A DNA stretch of 64,000 bases from Leucocoprinus leucothites. Taxonomy: Eukaryota > Basidiomycota > Agaricomycetes > Agaricales > Agaricaceae. A program made the translations under genes and the position numbers. Of this stretch, positions 1 to 10,992 are shown piece after piece; positions within the stretch are counted from its first letter, which is position 1; the number at the start of each line of letters is the position of its first letter. Under the pieces are notes generated by a model. The model searched no databases, had not been told where the DNA came from, and saw only the letters and a program-made list of their open reading frames with translations. The stretch is from the NCBI GenBank assembly GCA_013368445.1, contig JAACJO010000002.1, forward strand, positions 558,001 through 622,000, read 5' to 3'.

Positions 1-163
1 AGGAGCGTGAGCAGCCATACGAGAGGTGATGACGGTAGTAATCAGGCAATTGGAGCAGTCTCCATACAGGAAGTTATGTGTCTCACTCTTTCGATCATCA
101 TCTGACACCTAGTTACAAAAGACAAGCTGTCGATGATTTATTGCTGTACTATAACTACATAAA

Positions 164-1553
164 CTACAATAGGTTTAACTCTTCAACGATTTCCATAGAC
201 GTTTCGTACAACTCCTTCGCCAACCTGTCGTCCTGAGCATAACGAGACGGAGTCGTAATGCGGCCAACAGGAGTCAAATGTGCACCTTTAAAAGCATCAC
301 CCCTGGCCTTGACTTCAGGCGACGCAGCTGCATAAGCCGAATTCATCGCCCCCTCTCTCGGGGAAACGAACACCAATGAAACGAGAATCCAAGTAATCAG
401 GGCGGGGAAATATGACATGGAGTCAATCCACCGAGCTACATTCTCGGTTGCAATTGCGCCTGGGTCAACGGCGATACAGATAATGTCGGCATTTTGTGCA
501 TCTAGACGTTCCTGGAGGTGCTTCATGTGGATGACGTTGGCTAGTTTAGAGAGAGCTAGAGTGATTTAGTGAGGTCTCTGTTCTTCTCTGTTACACGAGC
601 TGTCTTGACTGACCATAAAACTTTAGGCCGGCGAATATTCCAGTCCCGTAGTCTACGTTCCAATTTTCTTTTCCTTTAAATGAAGCTGGCGAAACACCCG
701 AATGGGCTGTCGAAGTCACCTATTCGGAATGAGATGAGCGCTCCCAAGTCCTCCGGGTGAAATGACCCTGGACAACCTCAAGAATCCGAACGTCTGAACC
801 CTCCTGCTTTGATGTTTGAATCATGAGTGGAAGCAGAGTTTCTGCAAGAACGAAGTGCGACAGGTAGCTGAGGTTTTTGTGAGTAGATTTAGTGCCTCGA
901 ATACTTGTAATACGGACTTGGTGACCATCGCTTCTTGAATCCCATCCTTCGTCTTGCTGAAAGTTCCTTGCGATCCTCTGAAAGACCTACATCAGACATC
1001 GCCTCACAAGGCAGGAATGTTAAAAGAATGATACCTGGCTGCATTATTTACTGTGAATGCCATCCCATCCCAATGGATCAACCTTCTATTATCTTTGTCA
1101 ATGAGCTACTTACTGAGAATATCTAGCCTATCCTCCTTCTGTAGGAATTCCTTTGCAGCTTTACTTGCGAGTCTCGGATCACTGAGGTCCAGATGTAACC
1201 AGTGTACAGATCCATCCCCGAGACCAGCTTCTTCCAGTCGTTTTGAAGCTTCTTTGTACGCCTCTTCTCTCCTACAGGCCATATACACCTATGAATCACA
1301 TCCCTCGTAAGTTGTACTCCTCAAAGGCACTTGTTCTCCTACCCTGGCACCTTTCCGAGCCAAGAATTGAATCGTCGTGAAGCCAATGCCTGAACTAAAG
1401 CCATGGTGACTTGTTAGGAGAGGAGACTACTCAAACACTAAACGGATCGAGCTGAACTGACTTTCCACCTGTTATGATGGCAACTTTACCATGTAGATCG
1501 ACAAGGTCGTCCTCTGATATCTTGCGTCTGAGGAGATTAATAAAGAAACTCAT
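164..1553 (-). CDS. short-chain dehydrogenase/reductase (SDR), copy 1
   Basis: NAD(P)-dependent oxidoreductase of the classical SDR fold, retinol dehydrogenase/WWOX-like group; the substrate cannot be told from sequence. Eight exons on the minus strand (1462-1553, 1343-1394, 1114-1288, 1035-1050, 918-977, 777-867, 614-719, 164-555) sum to 984 nt, giving 327 aa in one frame. The fourth exon is only 16 nt. Visible family motifs are the cofactor-binding TGGNSGIG near residue 30, INNAA after the third beta strand, a serine in STAHSG, and the catalytic Y-x3-K as YGALSK. The start ATG at 1553 opens MSFFINLLRRKISEDD just before the Rossmann fold, which is where this family starts. The next gene upstream is a close paralogue in the same orientation with matching exon borders. 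All core motifs are present, so I regard it as functional. Confidence 0.88.
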
Positions 1554-1911
1554 GATGGCAGTGGCGGGGACTGTTGGTTCAGTGGCGTCAAGGGCAAGCT
1601 GAGAGTTCCACGTTGCCTCGTAGGCTGGGAATATCTCACTACGACAGTTCGTCAGTCATACAAGGCAATATCTATAATTAGGTGGAATAAATCCAGATGG
1701 GGAATGGTCTATTAATATCCTTGGTAATGGCTTCTCGGTCACATTATCAGCGTAATGGACTCTTCATGGTCAGACAAAGCCCCAAGATAACAGTCCGTGG
1801 CAAGTTGAGTCATTATTAATTATTAACTAAGATCGGAGAAATGAATACCCGTAAGGTAACCAGCCTTTACTGATAGATAGCGCCTTCCAACAGGTTGAAA
1901 TACACAGCCGC

Positions 1912-3310
1912 TTACAACTCGAGTTTCATCTCCTTAACTATTTCCATAGACGTGTCATACAACTCTTGCGCCAGCCTTTCGTCCCTCGCATGAGGAGATG
2001 GATCAGTGACGCGACCAACAGGGGTCAAGTAAACGCTTTTGAATGCCCTACCCTGAGCTTTCACTTCCGGTGACGCAGCTGCATAAGCTGAATTCATCGC
2101 GCCTTCTCGAGGTGAAACAAACAACAAGGAGACATAGATCCTGGCGAGGACACCGTTCAAACGCGACTCAATGCTGTCAAACCACCGCCTCGTGTTTTCA
2201 GTCACGATCTTGCCGGGGTCCACTGCAATACAGGTGATGTTGACCTTCTGGGCATCGAGACGTCCCTGAAGGTTCTTGGCATGAAGGATATTGGCGAGCT
2301 TGGAGAGGCCTAAAGGCGCGCTTTCATAAGCCTAGCTTTGTTCTACAATTTCTGAATGACGACTAACCGTAGAAATTGATCCTTCCAAGTGTCGTGTCCC
2401 CGAAGTCAATATTCCAGCTCTCCTTACCCTTGAGTGTGTGCGGTGTGACATTTGGGTGGACTGAGGAAGATACCTTCAGAATACTTAGTTAGGCATCTTT
2501 CTCTGGGCACGATCTGGGCAAAGTTGGGATTCAATTGCTCACGTTAACAATACGGACATCTGAGCCCTCTTCCTTCGAAGTTCTGATCAAAAGCGGAAGC
2601 AGTGTTTCTGTGAACACAAAGTGCGACAGATAACTAGACTTTGTGTGAGTGGTTCTCCAAAACGGCACTTGTGGTCATGCATTTACTTAACCACCATGGA
2701 TTCTCGCATCCCGTCCTTAGTCATGGCATAGGGCCCGTTTCCTCTACAAATCTTGAGTATTAGTAAACGAAGAATATATGGGCTCGGAAGCTCACTTGGC
2801 GGCGTTGTTGACTTGTCAAAAGACGCTTCAGTCTCATCAGATAAACGCCGTAGAACAGATAGCTCACTGAGGATATCCAGACGGCGTTCTTTCCGTAGCA
2901 TCTCTTTGGCTGCTTTGTTTGCTAGTCGAGGATCACTGAGGTCCAGATGTAGCCAATGTACAGAGCCATCTCCAAGTCCGGCTTGATTCAGCCGCTTGAG
3001 AGCATCCTCATAGGCCTCTTCTCTCCGGCAGGCCATATACACCTACGAAAGTTCAATCACAGTTAGAAGCCCAGTTCATATGGCCCTCTGATTTCATACC
3101 TTAGCACCTCTGCGAGCTAGGAACTGTATCGTGGTAAACCCAATGCCTGAGCTATAATCAAGGTGATTTGTTAGGTGTGGTCAGTCAAAAGGCGCTGAAT
3201 AGAGCGTGTTAAACTTACTTTCCACCTGTTATTAAGACGACCTTGCCATGTAGGTCAACGAGGTCGTCTTCTGATATCTTTTGCCTGAGGAACCCGAAGA
3301 AGGAGGCCAT
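1912..3310 (-). CDS. short-chain dehydrogenase/reductase (SDR), copy 2
   Basis: Tandem paralogue of the gene at 164-1553, probably also eight exons. The start at 3310 reads MASFFGFLRQKISEDDLVDL, followed by the TGG-NSGIG cofactor motif split by the first intron. The third exon (about 2870-3042) encodes VYMACRREEAY..., almost the same as copy 1; a micro-exon near 2790-2805 encodes INNAAK; a later exon carries NGPYAMTKDGMRES; and the Y-x3-K site lies across the last junction (FYG / LSK). The last exon, with DPGKIVTENTRRW, ends at the stop at 1912. Codons and splice sites look intact, so both copies are probably active, with divergence suggesting different substrates or expression. I verified most junctions by eye but did not sum every exon. 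Confidence 0.85.
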
Positions 3311-4829
3311 GGTGACAAGAGCTAAGAGGACATTGGGCTTTTATTGGTAAGTGTAATTGAGATATTTACCTCATTTCGCAGGCCGAGAGATATGCTAAAG
3401 TCTACATGGTTGATACGGGGGAACTGGGGAATTATGATGTTACGAAAGCCGGATGGGGAATAATGATAGCACTACATTTTAACTATTAATATCCCAAATT
3501 GCCTCGACAAAATTGCATCAGTTTCATTCACGCTCCGTGGGGCTAGAGTGTGTGCTTTGTCAAAGAGTAGACGTCAACACGACTCTGGGGCGACAATGAG
3601 TAGAGGAGGCGGTAGGGAAATGCTGAGACAGATTTTACCGGAGGTGAATGAACGTGTTGGCCCTAATCAATGAGGTCAATGGGCGCCTTCCATGTCTCTT
3701 CAACCCTCCATTCATGATACCATCGACCACCTGCAACCAAAAGTACCCTGACCCTTCGGATTCTTTAGTCGACAATAATCCAGCGCTTCTTCGGCCAGTG
3801 AACCCGGTGTAGTCGCAACCGGATCTTCTGAGGATCCTTATTCAAATGCCTTCATTGCCGTAACCGGTAGAACTCTCATGAAGTGATGACGAAGCGAGTT
3901 CGTCGGAAATTGAATGCGAGCGCAACAGCGTCCGTCTGTTGCTGGCTAGTGACCCAAATATAAAATAGAGTAGTTAGATTTTTGAATGGATAATAGAATG
4001 GAACGATGACTCAGCGCGAACGCGATGATGCGAAACGTTGCTGAGGAGTGAGATCGAGTGTAAGAGTGCGTTTTTGAGCTGCAAGTACGGTCTTGAGCTC
4101 CCAAGTTCAGACAAGAGTAAGATAGAAAGTAGGGGTGGATTTCACCAACTGAAAATTCGTTGATACATGATAGTATTTATACTAACCGCCTGCTAGTACC
4201 TACGAATGTCAGAGACAATAGAAGCGAGTAGAAACGGGTGCTTACGGCGACGATTTTCCGATACTTTAAGGTCATAAGGATATATCTGAGAAATATTAGT
4301 GGTGGAAAAGGGAGTGGAGAGAGAATACATGTGGTCGCCTGGATCCACACTATTAGACGAAGCGATGAGACAAGGCAAGAGAGAGCAGAGTGGGGCGCGT
4401 ATGGCGATTTTATGGAGCTTTTTCGAGCAAGGTACGAGGGAAAAGAAAATGATTGGATAAAGCAAAATGAAAAAGAGCGGACTTCTGTCAGTTGAATGAC
4501 AAGTCCTAACTCGGTGGCGTTGAAGCCATCAAAACAGAGTAGAAAGAGTGGGCTGGAAGCTGTAAAGGGAGATGATAACGGGGAAATGAGGGACGAATTT
4601 TAAAATTTAGAAATGAGGGGAAAGTGAGGGAGAGATTGTGGGTGCAAGCGGCGGTTATTCTTGATCGGATGTGACAGGTCGGCTTGATGTGCATAGGCGG
4701 CGGCCGTTCTTGATGATTGCGAGGTTGTTGAGATGGTGTAGTGGCAGCGATGAATGGGGAAACAGCGAATGTCTGCAGACTCGGTAGTAGAGGGAGGGCG
4801 GCTGATGGCAGTGATCTGACATCAGCGGG
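3311..4829. other. intergenic, no gene recognised
   Basis: About 1.5 kb upstream of the SDR pair. Open frames of 74-134 codons exist on both strands between 4193 and 4980, but they overlap each other, have low-complexity composition and show no domain. I see no tRNA or repeat here. The last part runs into the F-box relic described next. Confidence 0.5.
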
Positions 4830-4834
4830 CGTCC

Positions 4835-5072
4835 GATCTCTACATTCACATCTACTTTCTCCCGCCAGAAATACTCTGGGAGAGGTACAATCTTTAAGCA
4901 TGCAGAGCATGGTTTCATTAACATCTCAATGGAAGTACCATATTCGGTCTCCACTGCGGCCTTGAACGTCATTTCCACGCACTGGCATCAGGTGGTACTG
5001 GGTACTCCGGCACTCTGGACCCCTATAATTTTGTCAGCCTATGTCTGTGATAACCACTAGTCAAATAGAACC
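4835..5072 (+). pseudogene. relic of an F-box/LRR gene (N-terminal part)
   Basis: Plus-strand remains of the same kind of F-box protein found downstream. One frame reads HIYFLPPEIL (the F-box start, LPPEIL). After a frame change just behind it, the next frame reads IFKHAEHGFINIS, then STAALNVIS, then THWHQVVLGTPALWTPIIL, which matches the HWRQVALDTPKLWTSVTL signature of the intact neighbour at 5731. The frame soon closes and no LRR region can be followed to 5730. The frame change between LPPEIL and the rest, and the missing body, show that it is decayed. Borders are approximate. Confidence 0.6.
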
Positions 5073-5730
5073 TTGCCTTCATTACTTCCTCGGATGCACA
5101 CACTTTTCAGCTTTGGCGCATTCTCCGAGTTCTCCCGACAAGTTACGTGCGTATTTCTTGCGTATTCTGTCGCTCCATGCGATCTTGTGGAATCCGGTTA
5201 GCGTTCCCTCGACACTCTGAACGTTGCGGGTGGGCGATATATCGTCGGCTATCAATGCCCAGTTGCTCGAACAGTGCCCACTTCGGGTGCGATAGCGAAC
5301 CCTCTTACGAGGACGAGGCCCTCAAGGCCGCATTCATTGCCCCTTGCACTTGCTACAATCTTGTGGCGCTCGCTTGGTCATTCTATGATGGGCTATAACC
5401 CCACGTCAGTCTTAATAACTGTCCGCCATTGTTTCGTGTGTGCCGTACAGCCTGGACAGGATGCTCTTAATATTGGGTCACTGCATGATACATAATTACA
5501 TACTTACCTCAAGGCCGGGGCCCAGTGCCAAGTCTTCCAAAATCTTACGAGTGGAGAATGGGCCTACCCTAACTTGAAGTGAAGTCGTGAGTTGGAGGAC
5601 TAAGTGTGCCGTCCACCATTCTGTCTTTCACCGTGATGCTTTCGAAACTTCTCATTAACCTCTTGAAGCTTCAAGCTTCAAGCACCAGCGGATTCTGACT
5701 TCCGAATATTGTGATATCGCCTCTCACCAC
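5073..5730 (+). other. spacer between F-box relic and F-box gene
   Basis: Two overlapping frames of 73 and 83 codons occur at 5147-5495, but neither shows a recognisable domain. They could be the badly decayed body of the relic just upstream. Otherwise this is the promoter region of the gene starting at 5731. Confidence 0.35.
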
Positions 5731-7291
5731 ATGGAACCATTTAGCTTAGCAAGCCATCCCCTGATAACATCCTTCGACGATCCCGAAACCGAACTCTCTT
5801 ACCTCGATGGTCTATCCGGGAAGACTAGCCTTCAAATCGACCAATTGCTCCAATTTCTAGCACGTGTGCACCGACGCAGCAACCAATTGAGGTCCCCCAT
5901 TTACACTCTACCGACAGAAGTCCTTTCCTATATATTCCAGAATACCCGCTCCTCATACCAAACAGGGGAAGATTTGGGTTACACCGAAGCGTCTGATCCG
6001 AGTCGTGGATGGGACGAATTCCCTCCCGTCGATTGCTCCGCCGTTGTACTGAGCTCGATCTGCTCGCACTGGCGGCAGGTGGCTTTGGATACACCAAAGC
6101 TCTGGACGTCAGTTACCCTACGTATTCAAAGCCGTAAAGTTCCCTCCCATGCTTCCCTTCTTCAACACCACCTTACACAGGCCAAGTCGCTGGACATTTC
6201 GTTAAACATCATTTTCAGCGCCAACAGAAACCCTCGTTTGTTAGAATCGATTTCTCACATTCTCTTTTCCCCAAAATACCTGGATAGAATCAAGACTTTG
6301 CGATTGAAAAATCCACCTCCGCAATGGATCCCGCTGCTTCCGCAACTTTCCCGAGTCCAGACACTCTGCCTCATTTACCCCCGCTCGCTCCGTGGCGATA
6401 CTCACTTGAATCTCCATTCACAATCATTACGACGGCTACACCTCGCAGGAGGAGCGTGGATTTCAGTGGATTTCAGTGAATGTACCTGAATCTCTCCAGT
6501 ACCTTTTACTCGATTCTACATATCCTGATGTAGATGTCGCGTTAATTCGTCAATGCCCAAACCTTATTGGATGTTATTCTCACTATTCGGCCAACCAGGA
6601 GGGCTTACTCGAATTGTCATCCAACCATCCTCTTGTATTCAACCACCTCACATCCTTCACATGGTCAGTAAGCGCAGGGATCAACGATGGCACAATCGCC
6701 CAAAATATCTTCCTTCCCGCCTTGAGAAGACTTCGCTTGATCGCTCCGGACTTCGTGGCTGAGGATCCAGTCATCGGTTTTATTCAAAAGCATTCGAAAA
6801 CACTGCTTTCTCTCGAGCTTGAGCAGTTCGCCGAATGGACAATTCGAGAGTACACAGTACTAATTCGTCATGATATGCCGTGTCTTCTCGCCCTCACGGT
6901 GACGGCACAGCTCTCAAGTCTGCCGGGTTGCATTAAAGCTTTGTCGCTCAAAGAAGAGGAGCAAGCCGAAGGCCGTATACTTCTACCGAAGCTGAAAAGC
7001 TTACGCCTCAATGAGGACGGTATGGATGACCCGGATACCGATATGGATAGATTGGCTCCTCTGACTTTGGAGATGCTACAGATGAGGAAAGCCGGAGATG
7101 ACTTTGAGTTTGAGGTGGACATTCCCGACATGGGCGCTGAATTTTATCAGGTTGTTTGGCCCGAGGAGGTTCAAGAGAGCTTCAAAAGCTATCTTGCTAA
7201 TCATCGAGTGAAGGTTACACAGAACTCGGAAATTCCGGAGTTCCTGGAATCTGGCCCTGAAGACTCGTCGGATAGCAGTAGTGATAGATGA
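5731..7291 (+). pseudogene. F-box/LRR-like gene broken by a 10-bp duplication
   Basis: F-box proteins recruit substrates to SCF ubiquitin ligases; fungi such as agarics carry many. The first frame (5731-6489, 252 aa) starts MEPFSLASHPLITSFDDP, has a short coiled segment, an F-box (LPTEVLSYIFQN, about residue 70), then HWRQVALDTPKLWTS and the start of the LRR part. It stops early. The second frame, usable from 6476, continues exactly where the paralogue at 7627-9159 would (VPESLQYLLLDST) and runs to 7291. The junction holds a perfect 10-bp tandem repeat (6456-6465 and 6466-6475), which shifts the frame by one. Without one copy the gene would be about 515 codons, against 510 in its paralogue. 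Everything else looks intact, so the break is recent, a real polymorphism or an assembly error. Confidence 0.8.
6456..6475. repeat. 10-bp perfect tandem duplication inside an F-box gene
   Basis: The unit gtggatttca occurs twice back to back, followed by gtg. It inserts 10 bp in the coding frame (10 mod 3 = 1) and leads to a TGA about 14 bases beyond the second copy. Confidence 0.9.
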
Positions 7292-7626
7292 TATTAGTCC
7301 AGTAGTCGCCTTTAAAGCAGGATAACATGAGAATGAAGATATCAGTTACTGATCAATTTTACTCGTGCTAATGAGGATATCGAGGATGTTTGATTTAATA
7401 ACCTGAGGTGACTCGAGAAGCATTCCGCTACATCGGCCAATACTACTGGTGTAATGCATTAACCGAAGTTGGACTATGAGTCTGTGCCCATCCAGGATGG
7501 TGGCACCTATCCAATTTATACAATTTCTATTCATGGCTCTCACGCCAGAAGAAGCCGACCCTAAATCAAGAAGATCTCTGGTTTCTTGGCTTCAGCGACG
7601 GTCGAACTACAAATCGACTTGTTTCC

Positions 7627-9159
7627 ATGACGAAATCTTACTATCAAGACGAGGTGGACCCTCTCATTTCTTCCTTCGATAGCCCCGAAGCTGAGCTCTC
7701 TTATCTCAGCGGACTCGCCGCCGCGACCAGCGCTCGAATCACTCGTTCGACACAGCTCTTGGCTCGGATACAACGTCGCTACAATCAGCTCCAGTCTCCA
7801 ATACACACACTTCCTTTCGAAATTCTTTCTTCCATATTCCATATCATCTGCCCTTCAGACTGCGAGCAGAGAGATGTCGAAGAGTCTGATCGTCGATGGG
7901 AGGTGTTTCGCGAAGTCAACTTCTCTGCCATCATGCTGAGCTCTGTTTCTTGGCATTGGCGTCAAGTAGCTTTAGCCACGCCAAAGCTCTGGACATCGAT
8001 CACACTGCGAATGAAATCCGGGAAAATCCGCCACCATGCCCTCCTTCTCCAGCATTACATGGCCCGAGCCAAGCCACTCGACATATCCCTAGACTTGCTT
8101 TTTAGTGATTTTCGTGGAGGTACCGGATTTGACCTTGAGTATTCCAGGATCTATAGCATCCTCTTCGCACAGGGAAATGCGGAGCGAATTGGTGTTTTGC
8201 GGTTGTATAACCCACCCCTGGAATGGTTGTCGATGGTTCCGATGGTTTCCCCGCTGCACACACTCTGCGTTGAATTTCCCTTTGACAGGCCCAGTGATCG
8301 CTCGGGTGCACACCTTGACTTACATTTCCACTCGCTGCGCAGACTGTTCCTCGGGGGAAGTAATTGGGCGTTAGCCCACGTCCCCCAATCTCTCAAATTC
8401 TTGACACTCTCACGTACACCACCCGAATTTGACATTCATGTGTTGCAGCAAGCCCTGGAGCTCGTTGAATGTCATTCCGACAACCCGACAGAGTTTCAGA
8501 ATGTCCCAGATCTTCTATTCGATATTCCCCTTGTGTTTAACAACCTTTCGTCATTTACGTGGTCCGTTGGCAAAGGAATCAATGGTGGTTCAGCTGCCCA
8601 AAACCTCTATCTTCCTGCACTGAAAAAACTGTGCTTAATTGCGCCGGAACCCGTGGAGGGGCAGCCTATCATAGATTTTATCCACAAACATGCAAAAACT
8701 TTGCATTCCCTCGAATTAAACCGTTTCATTGAATGGAGCAGGGAAGAATATTTTGTCCTTTTGTTTCGGTATGAAATGCCATGCCTTCATACCGTCGCGG
8801 TCACCTCAGTTATCTTGTCGGGCTTGGTTACTTGCATCTTGGCCCTGACACCCAAGGAGGATGAGTTGGATGAGGGCAGTATCCCTCTGCCCAATCTGAG
8901 ATTCCTACGCCTTGAGGATGATGGCAACGAGCGATACGATGAAGAAATGCCACAATTTGGCGAGCTTGTTTTGAACATGTTGCGGGTCAGGAGGGCAGGA
9001 GAGCATTCCGAGTTTCATTTAGACATCACCGATTTCGAGGATGATGAAGACGACATATGGCCCGATTATGTTCAGGACGGACTCACGAAATATCTAGCTA
9101 ATCATCAAGTGAAGATAACACAGAAAGAGAGGATCCCGAGCTGGTTGGAGTCTGCCTAA
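7627..9159 (+). CDS. F-box/LRR-like protein, intact paralogue
   Basis: Single-exon gene of 510 aa. The protein begins MTKSYYQDEVDPLISSFDSP, has a short helical segment (ARIQRRYNQLQ), an F-box beginning THTLPFEILSSIFHI-like near residue 60 (sequence HTLPFEILSSIFHI), the conserved HWRQVALATPKLWTS segment, and a long series of degenerate leucine-rich repeats. An acidic stretch (DFEDDEDDIWPD) lies near the C-terminus. It is a tandem paralogue of the broken gene at 5731-7291, same strand, about 335 bp downstream. The role, inferred from the family, is substrate choice for SCF ubiquitin ligase; the target is unknown. There are no introns, which is usual for this family in basidiomycetes. Confidence 0.85.
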   Translation: MTKSYYQDEVDPLISSFDSPEAELSYLSGLAAATSARITRSTQLLARIQRRYNQLQSPIHTLPFEILSSIFHIICPSDCEQRDVEESDRRWEVFREVNFSAIMLSSVSWHWRQVALATPKLWTSITLRMKSGKIRHHALLLQHYMARAKPLDISLDLLFSDFRGGTGFDLEYSRIYSILFAQGNAERIGVLRLYNPPLEWLSMVPMVSPLHTLCVEFPFDRPSDRSGAHLDLHFHSLRRLFLGGSNWALAHVPQSLKFLTLSRTPPEFDIHVLQQALELVECHSDNPTEFQNVPDLLFDIPLVFNNLSSFTWSVGKGINGGSAAQNLYLPALKKLCLIAPEPVEGQPIIDFIHKHAKTLHSLELNRFIEWSREEYFVLLFRYEMPCLHTVAVTSVILSGLVTCILALTPKEDELDEGSIPLPNLRFLRLEDDGNERYDEEMPQFGELVLNMLRVRRAGEHSEFHLDITDFEDDEDDIWPDYVQDGLTKYLANHQVKITQKERIPSWLESA

Positions 9160-9449
9160 GGTGATAATTGTTTTAAAGCACTCTAGTTGAAACTTTTATT
9201 GATATTATTCTTAGAGATCATCAAATTGTCAACCTCAGCCTTTTCACTGCGAGATGTCCGAGGCGGGGCAATATACAGAAGCTTTGGTTGGCTGATTGGT
9301 ACTGCATGACAGTCCTGCGCACTTTAGGAGATTGAGAACACACTCAACGTCCACGCACGGACTTCTTATTCCAAGGGGTCTAGCCCCTTCACGCCGTGGC
9401 TAGCAGCGCCAGCAGAAGGCCAAACTTCGATTGTCTTTATGATCCCCAC

Positions 9450-9547
9450 GCAGACCACTGGAAATCAGGAGGGCGGAGAACGAACCGAGTTTCGCGTTGA
9501 CCCTACTGAACGGACTGAGAAACAAGCTGTTTACAACTTGCGGTAGG
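9450..9547 (+). pseudogene. possible relic of an F-box gene C-terminus
   Basis: A short plus-strand frame contains GGERTEFRVDPTERTEKQ and then a stop. The segment G-E-x-x-E-F-x-V/L-D resembles the RAGEHSEFHLDITDFE part near the end of the intact F-box protein just upstream (7627-9159). No upstream LRR body is recognisable between 9160 and 9450. The match is short and may be chance. The rest of 9160-9905 shows no gene. Confidence 0.3.
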
Positions 9548-9905
9548 AACTCCGGACCTTCTGCAGGACATCATGAATTGCATAGAGGGCTGGCGAATGC
9601 TTGAACTAGTGGTTGCTAGGCACGGGGGTGATATGTTGTACATTAGCTTGCTCTCCCGAACGTCCTGCTACCCATTGATCATTCTTGTGACCGATTATGC
9701 AAGAAGATAACTCTGTCATTGAGCTACGTATCGCAATTATCAGGGATATTGAACCATTCACAGCTAGTATTGCATATCTACAGACACCAATGGAAGGTGT
9801 GAATGTGACCAGTCAGCGTAAATAGTCGCGAGTGTCCGATGCAATACGCCTCTATACTGTGCAAGGAACTGTACGAACCGACCAGCTCTGCGCGAGTACA
9901 ACTTA

Positions 9906-10783
9906 TCATCTTTGACTAACATCGGGTGGCGGTCCCCTTGACCTATTGGTATTACCGGAGTAATGGTGGCTCAGGACGTCCCTTCCGTCGTTGGCAGCAT
10001 ATGGGGGATACTGGTATTGTCTCGAAGGCTGTTGGTGAGGGTAGTTGTAGTTGTGTTGAGACGGTGGCGCCGGGGCACCATGGTCTGGGTGTTCTGACCT
10101 TGGGACATACTGATAAGCGGAATTGGCCGGGGGTGGGGCTGGTGCGGGTTGATAGGTAGTTCGGTCCATCGGAGGGTAGGTTTGCGAGGGGACAACAGGA
10201 TGAGGAGGTAGCGGCGATTGGTAGCTTTTGGTGTTGTGAGAATCGCGTTGGCTTGATTTCAGTGATGGTGGTGGATTCGCAAGCATCGCGTCAAGGAGAA
10301 GGCTGACAGAAATTCAGTAAAGAACCAGGTGCGACGACCACGGGCGACTGACTCATTTTCCTCTTGTATTTTCTGAATCTTCGCGTTTGCAAGCTCGAGA
10401 TCCCGTAAATAAGCTTCCCTGGCCTGCCGTTCTGTTCAAACCAGATATTACTGTAAGGCTGCAGGAGAAACTTACCGTATTGACTTTCTCAAATCTTTCC
10501 CTCATTGATTGATACCTTTTTTCCATTGCCACCAAAACCAATAACAGGTTTAGCACAAAGAGAAATTTTGAGGGAAGAGCAGGAAAACCGGATCCTCACT
10601 TCTCCTTATATCGTGTGTTCCTATGCGTTGACTGAGTCTATTGGAGTTATTTGGTGAGGGTGAGAAACGGCTTCCGCGACTTCCAGAGTCAAATGGGCAT
10701 ACCTTGCCTCTTTCCTCCTTTTCTCGTTCAGAACGAGAAGGCCTCACTGGACCCGCGCGAGAAGTTGTTGGTGAGATTTCCAT
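9906..10783 (-). CDS. small coiled-coil protein with Pro/Tyr-rich tail, possibly INO80 subunit F-like
   Basis: Five exons (10703-10783, 10600-10637, 10476-10515, 10353-10423, 9906-10302) keep one frame and give about 208 aa. The first 27 residues are basic and polar (start MEISPTTSRAGPVRPSRSE). Residues about 35-85 form a charged coiled coil: RYKEKYQSMRERFEKV, then AREAYLRDLELANAK, then IQKIQEENDLLLDAML. The remainder is low-complexity, rich in Pro, Gln, Tyr and Ser (PPHPVVPSQTYPPM, YNYPHQQPSRQYQYPP). The coiled-coil pattern, with heptads ending in LLLDAML, recalls the INO80 complex subunit F/TFPT type domain of chromatin-remodelling subunits. That is my inference from pattern only. Alternatively it is an unrelated basidiomycete-specific nuclear protein. 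Splice borders were chosen because all five junctions restore the frame. Confidence 0.65.
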
Positions 10784-10992
10784 GATTATAGTAGGGGGGA
10801 CCAATAAAGGAAAGGTATGAATCAATGAAGTCCACAATACTCGAGTTATTGTCTAGCAGTGTATGCAACGTTCAACGTTCGAAGCCAATCGCAAAGCAGG
10901 TCACACGACTGGGATTCTGTGTCACAAAGTTGATGGCACTGATACATATGTAATATCAAGCCCTACTACGCTTATGAGTGTACCCCCTAATA

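Noticed and set aside
4193..4978. Overlapping frames on both strands upstream of the F-box relic
   Set aside because: No domain; the minus frames mirror the relic and purine-rich sequence.
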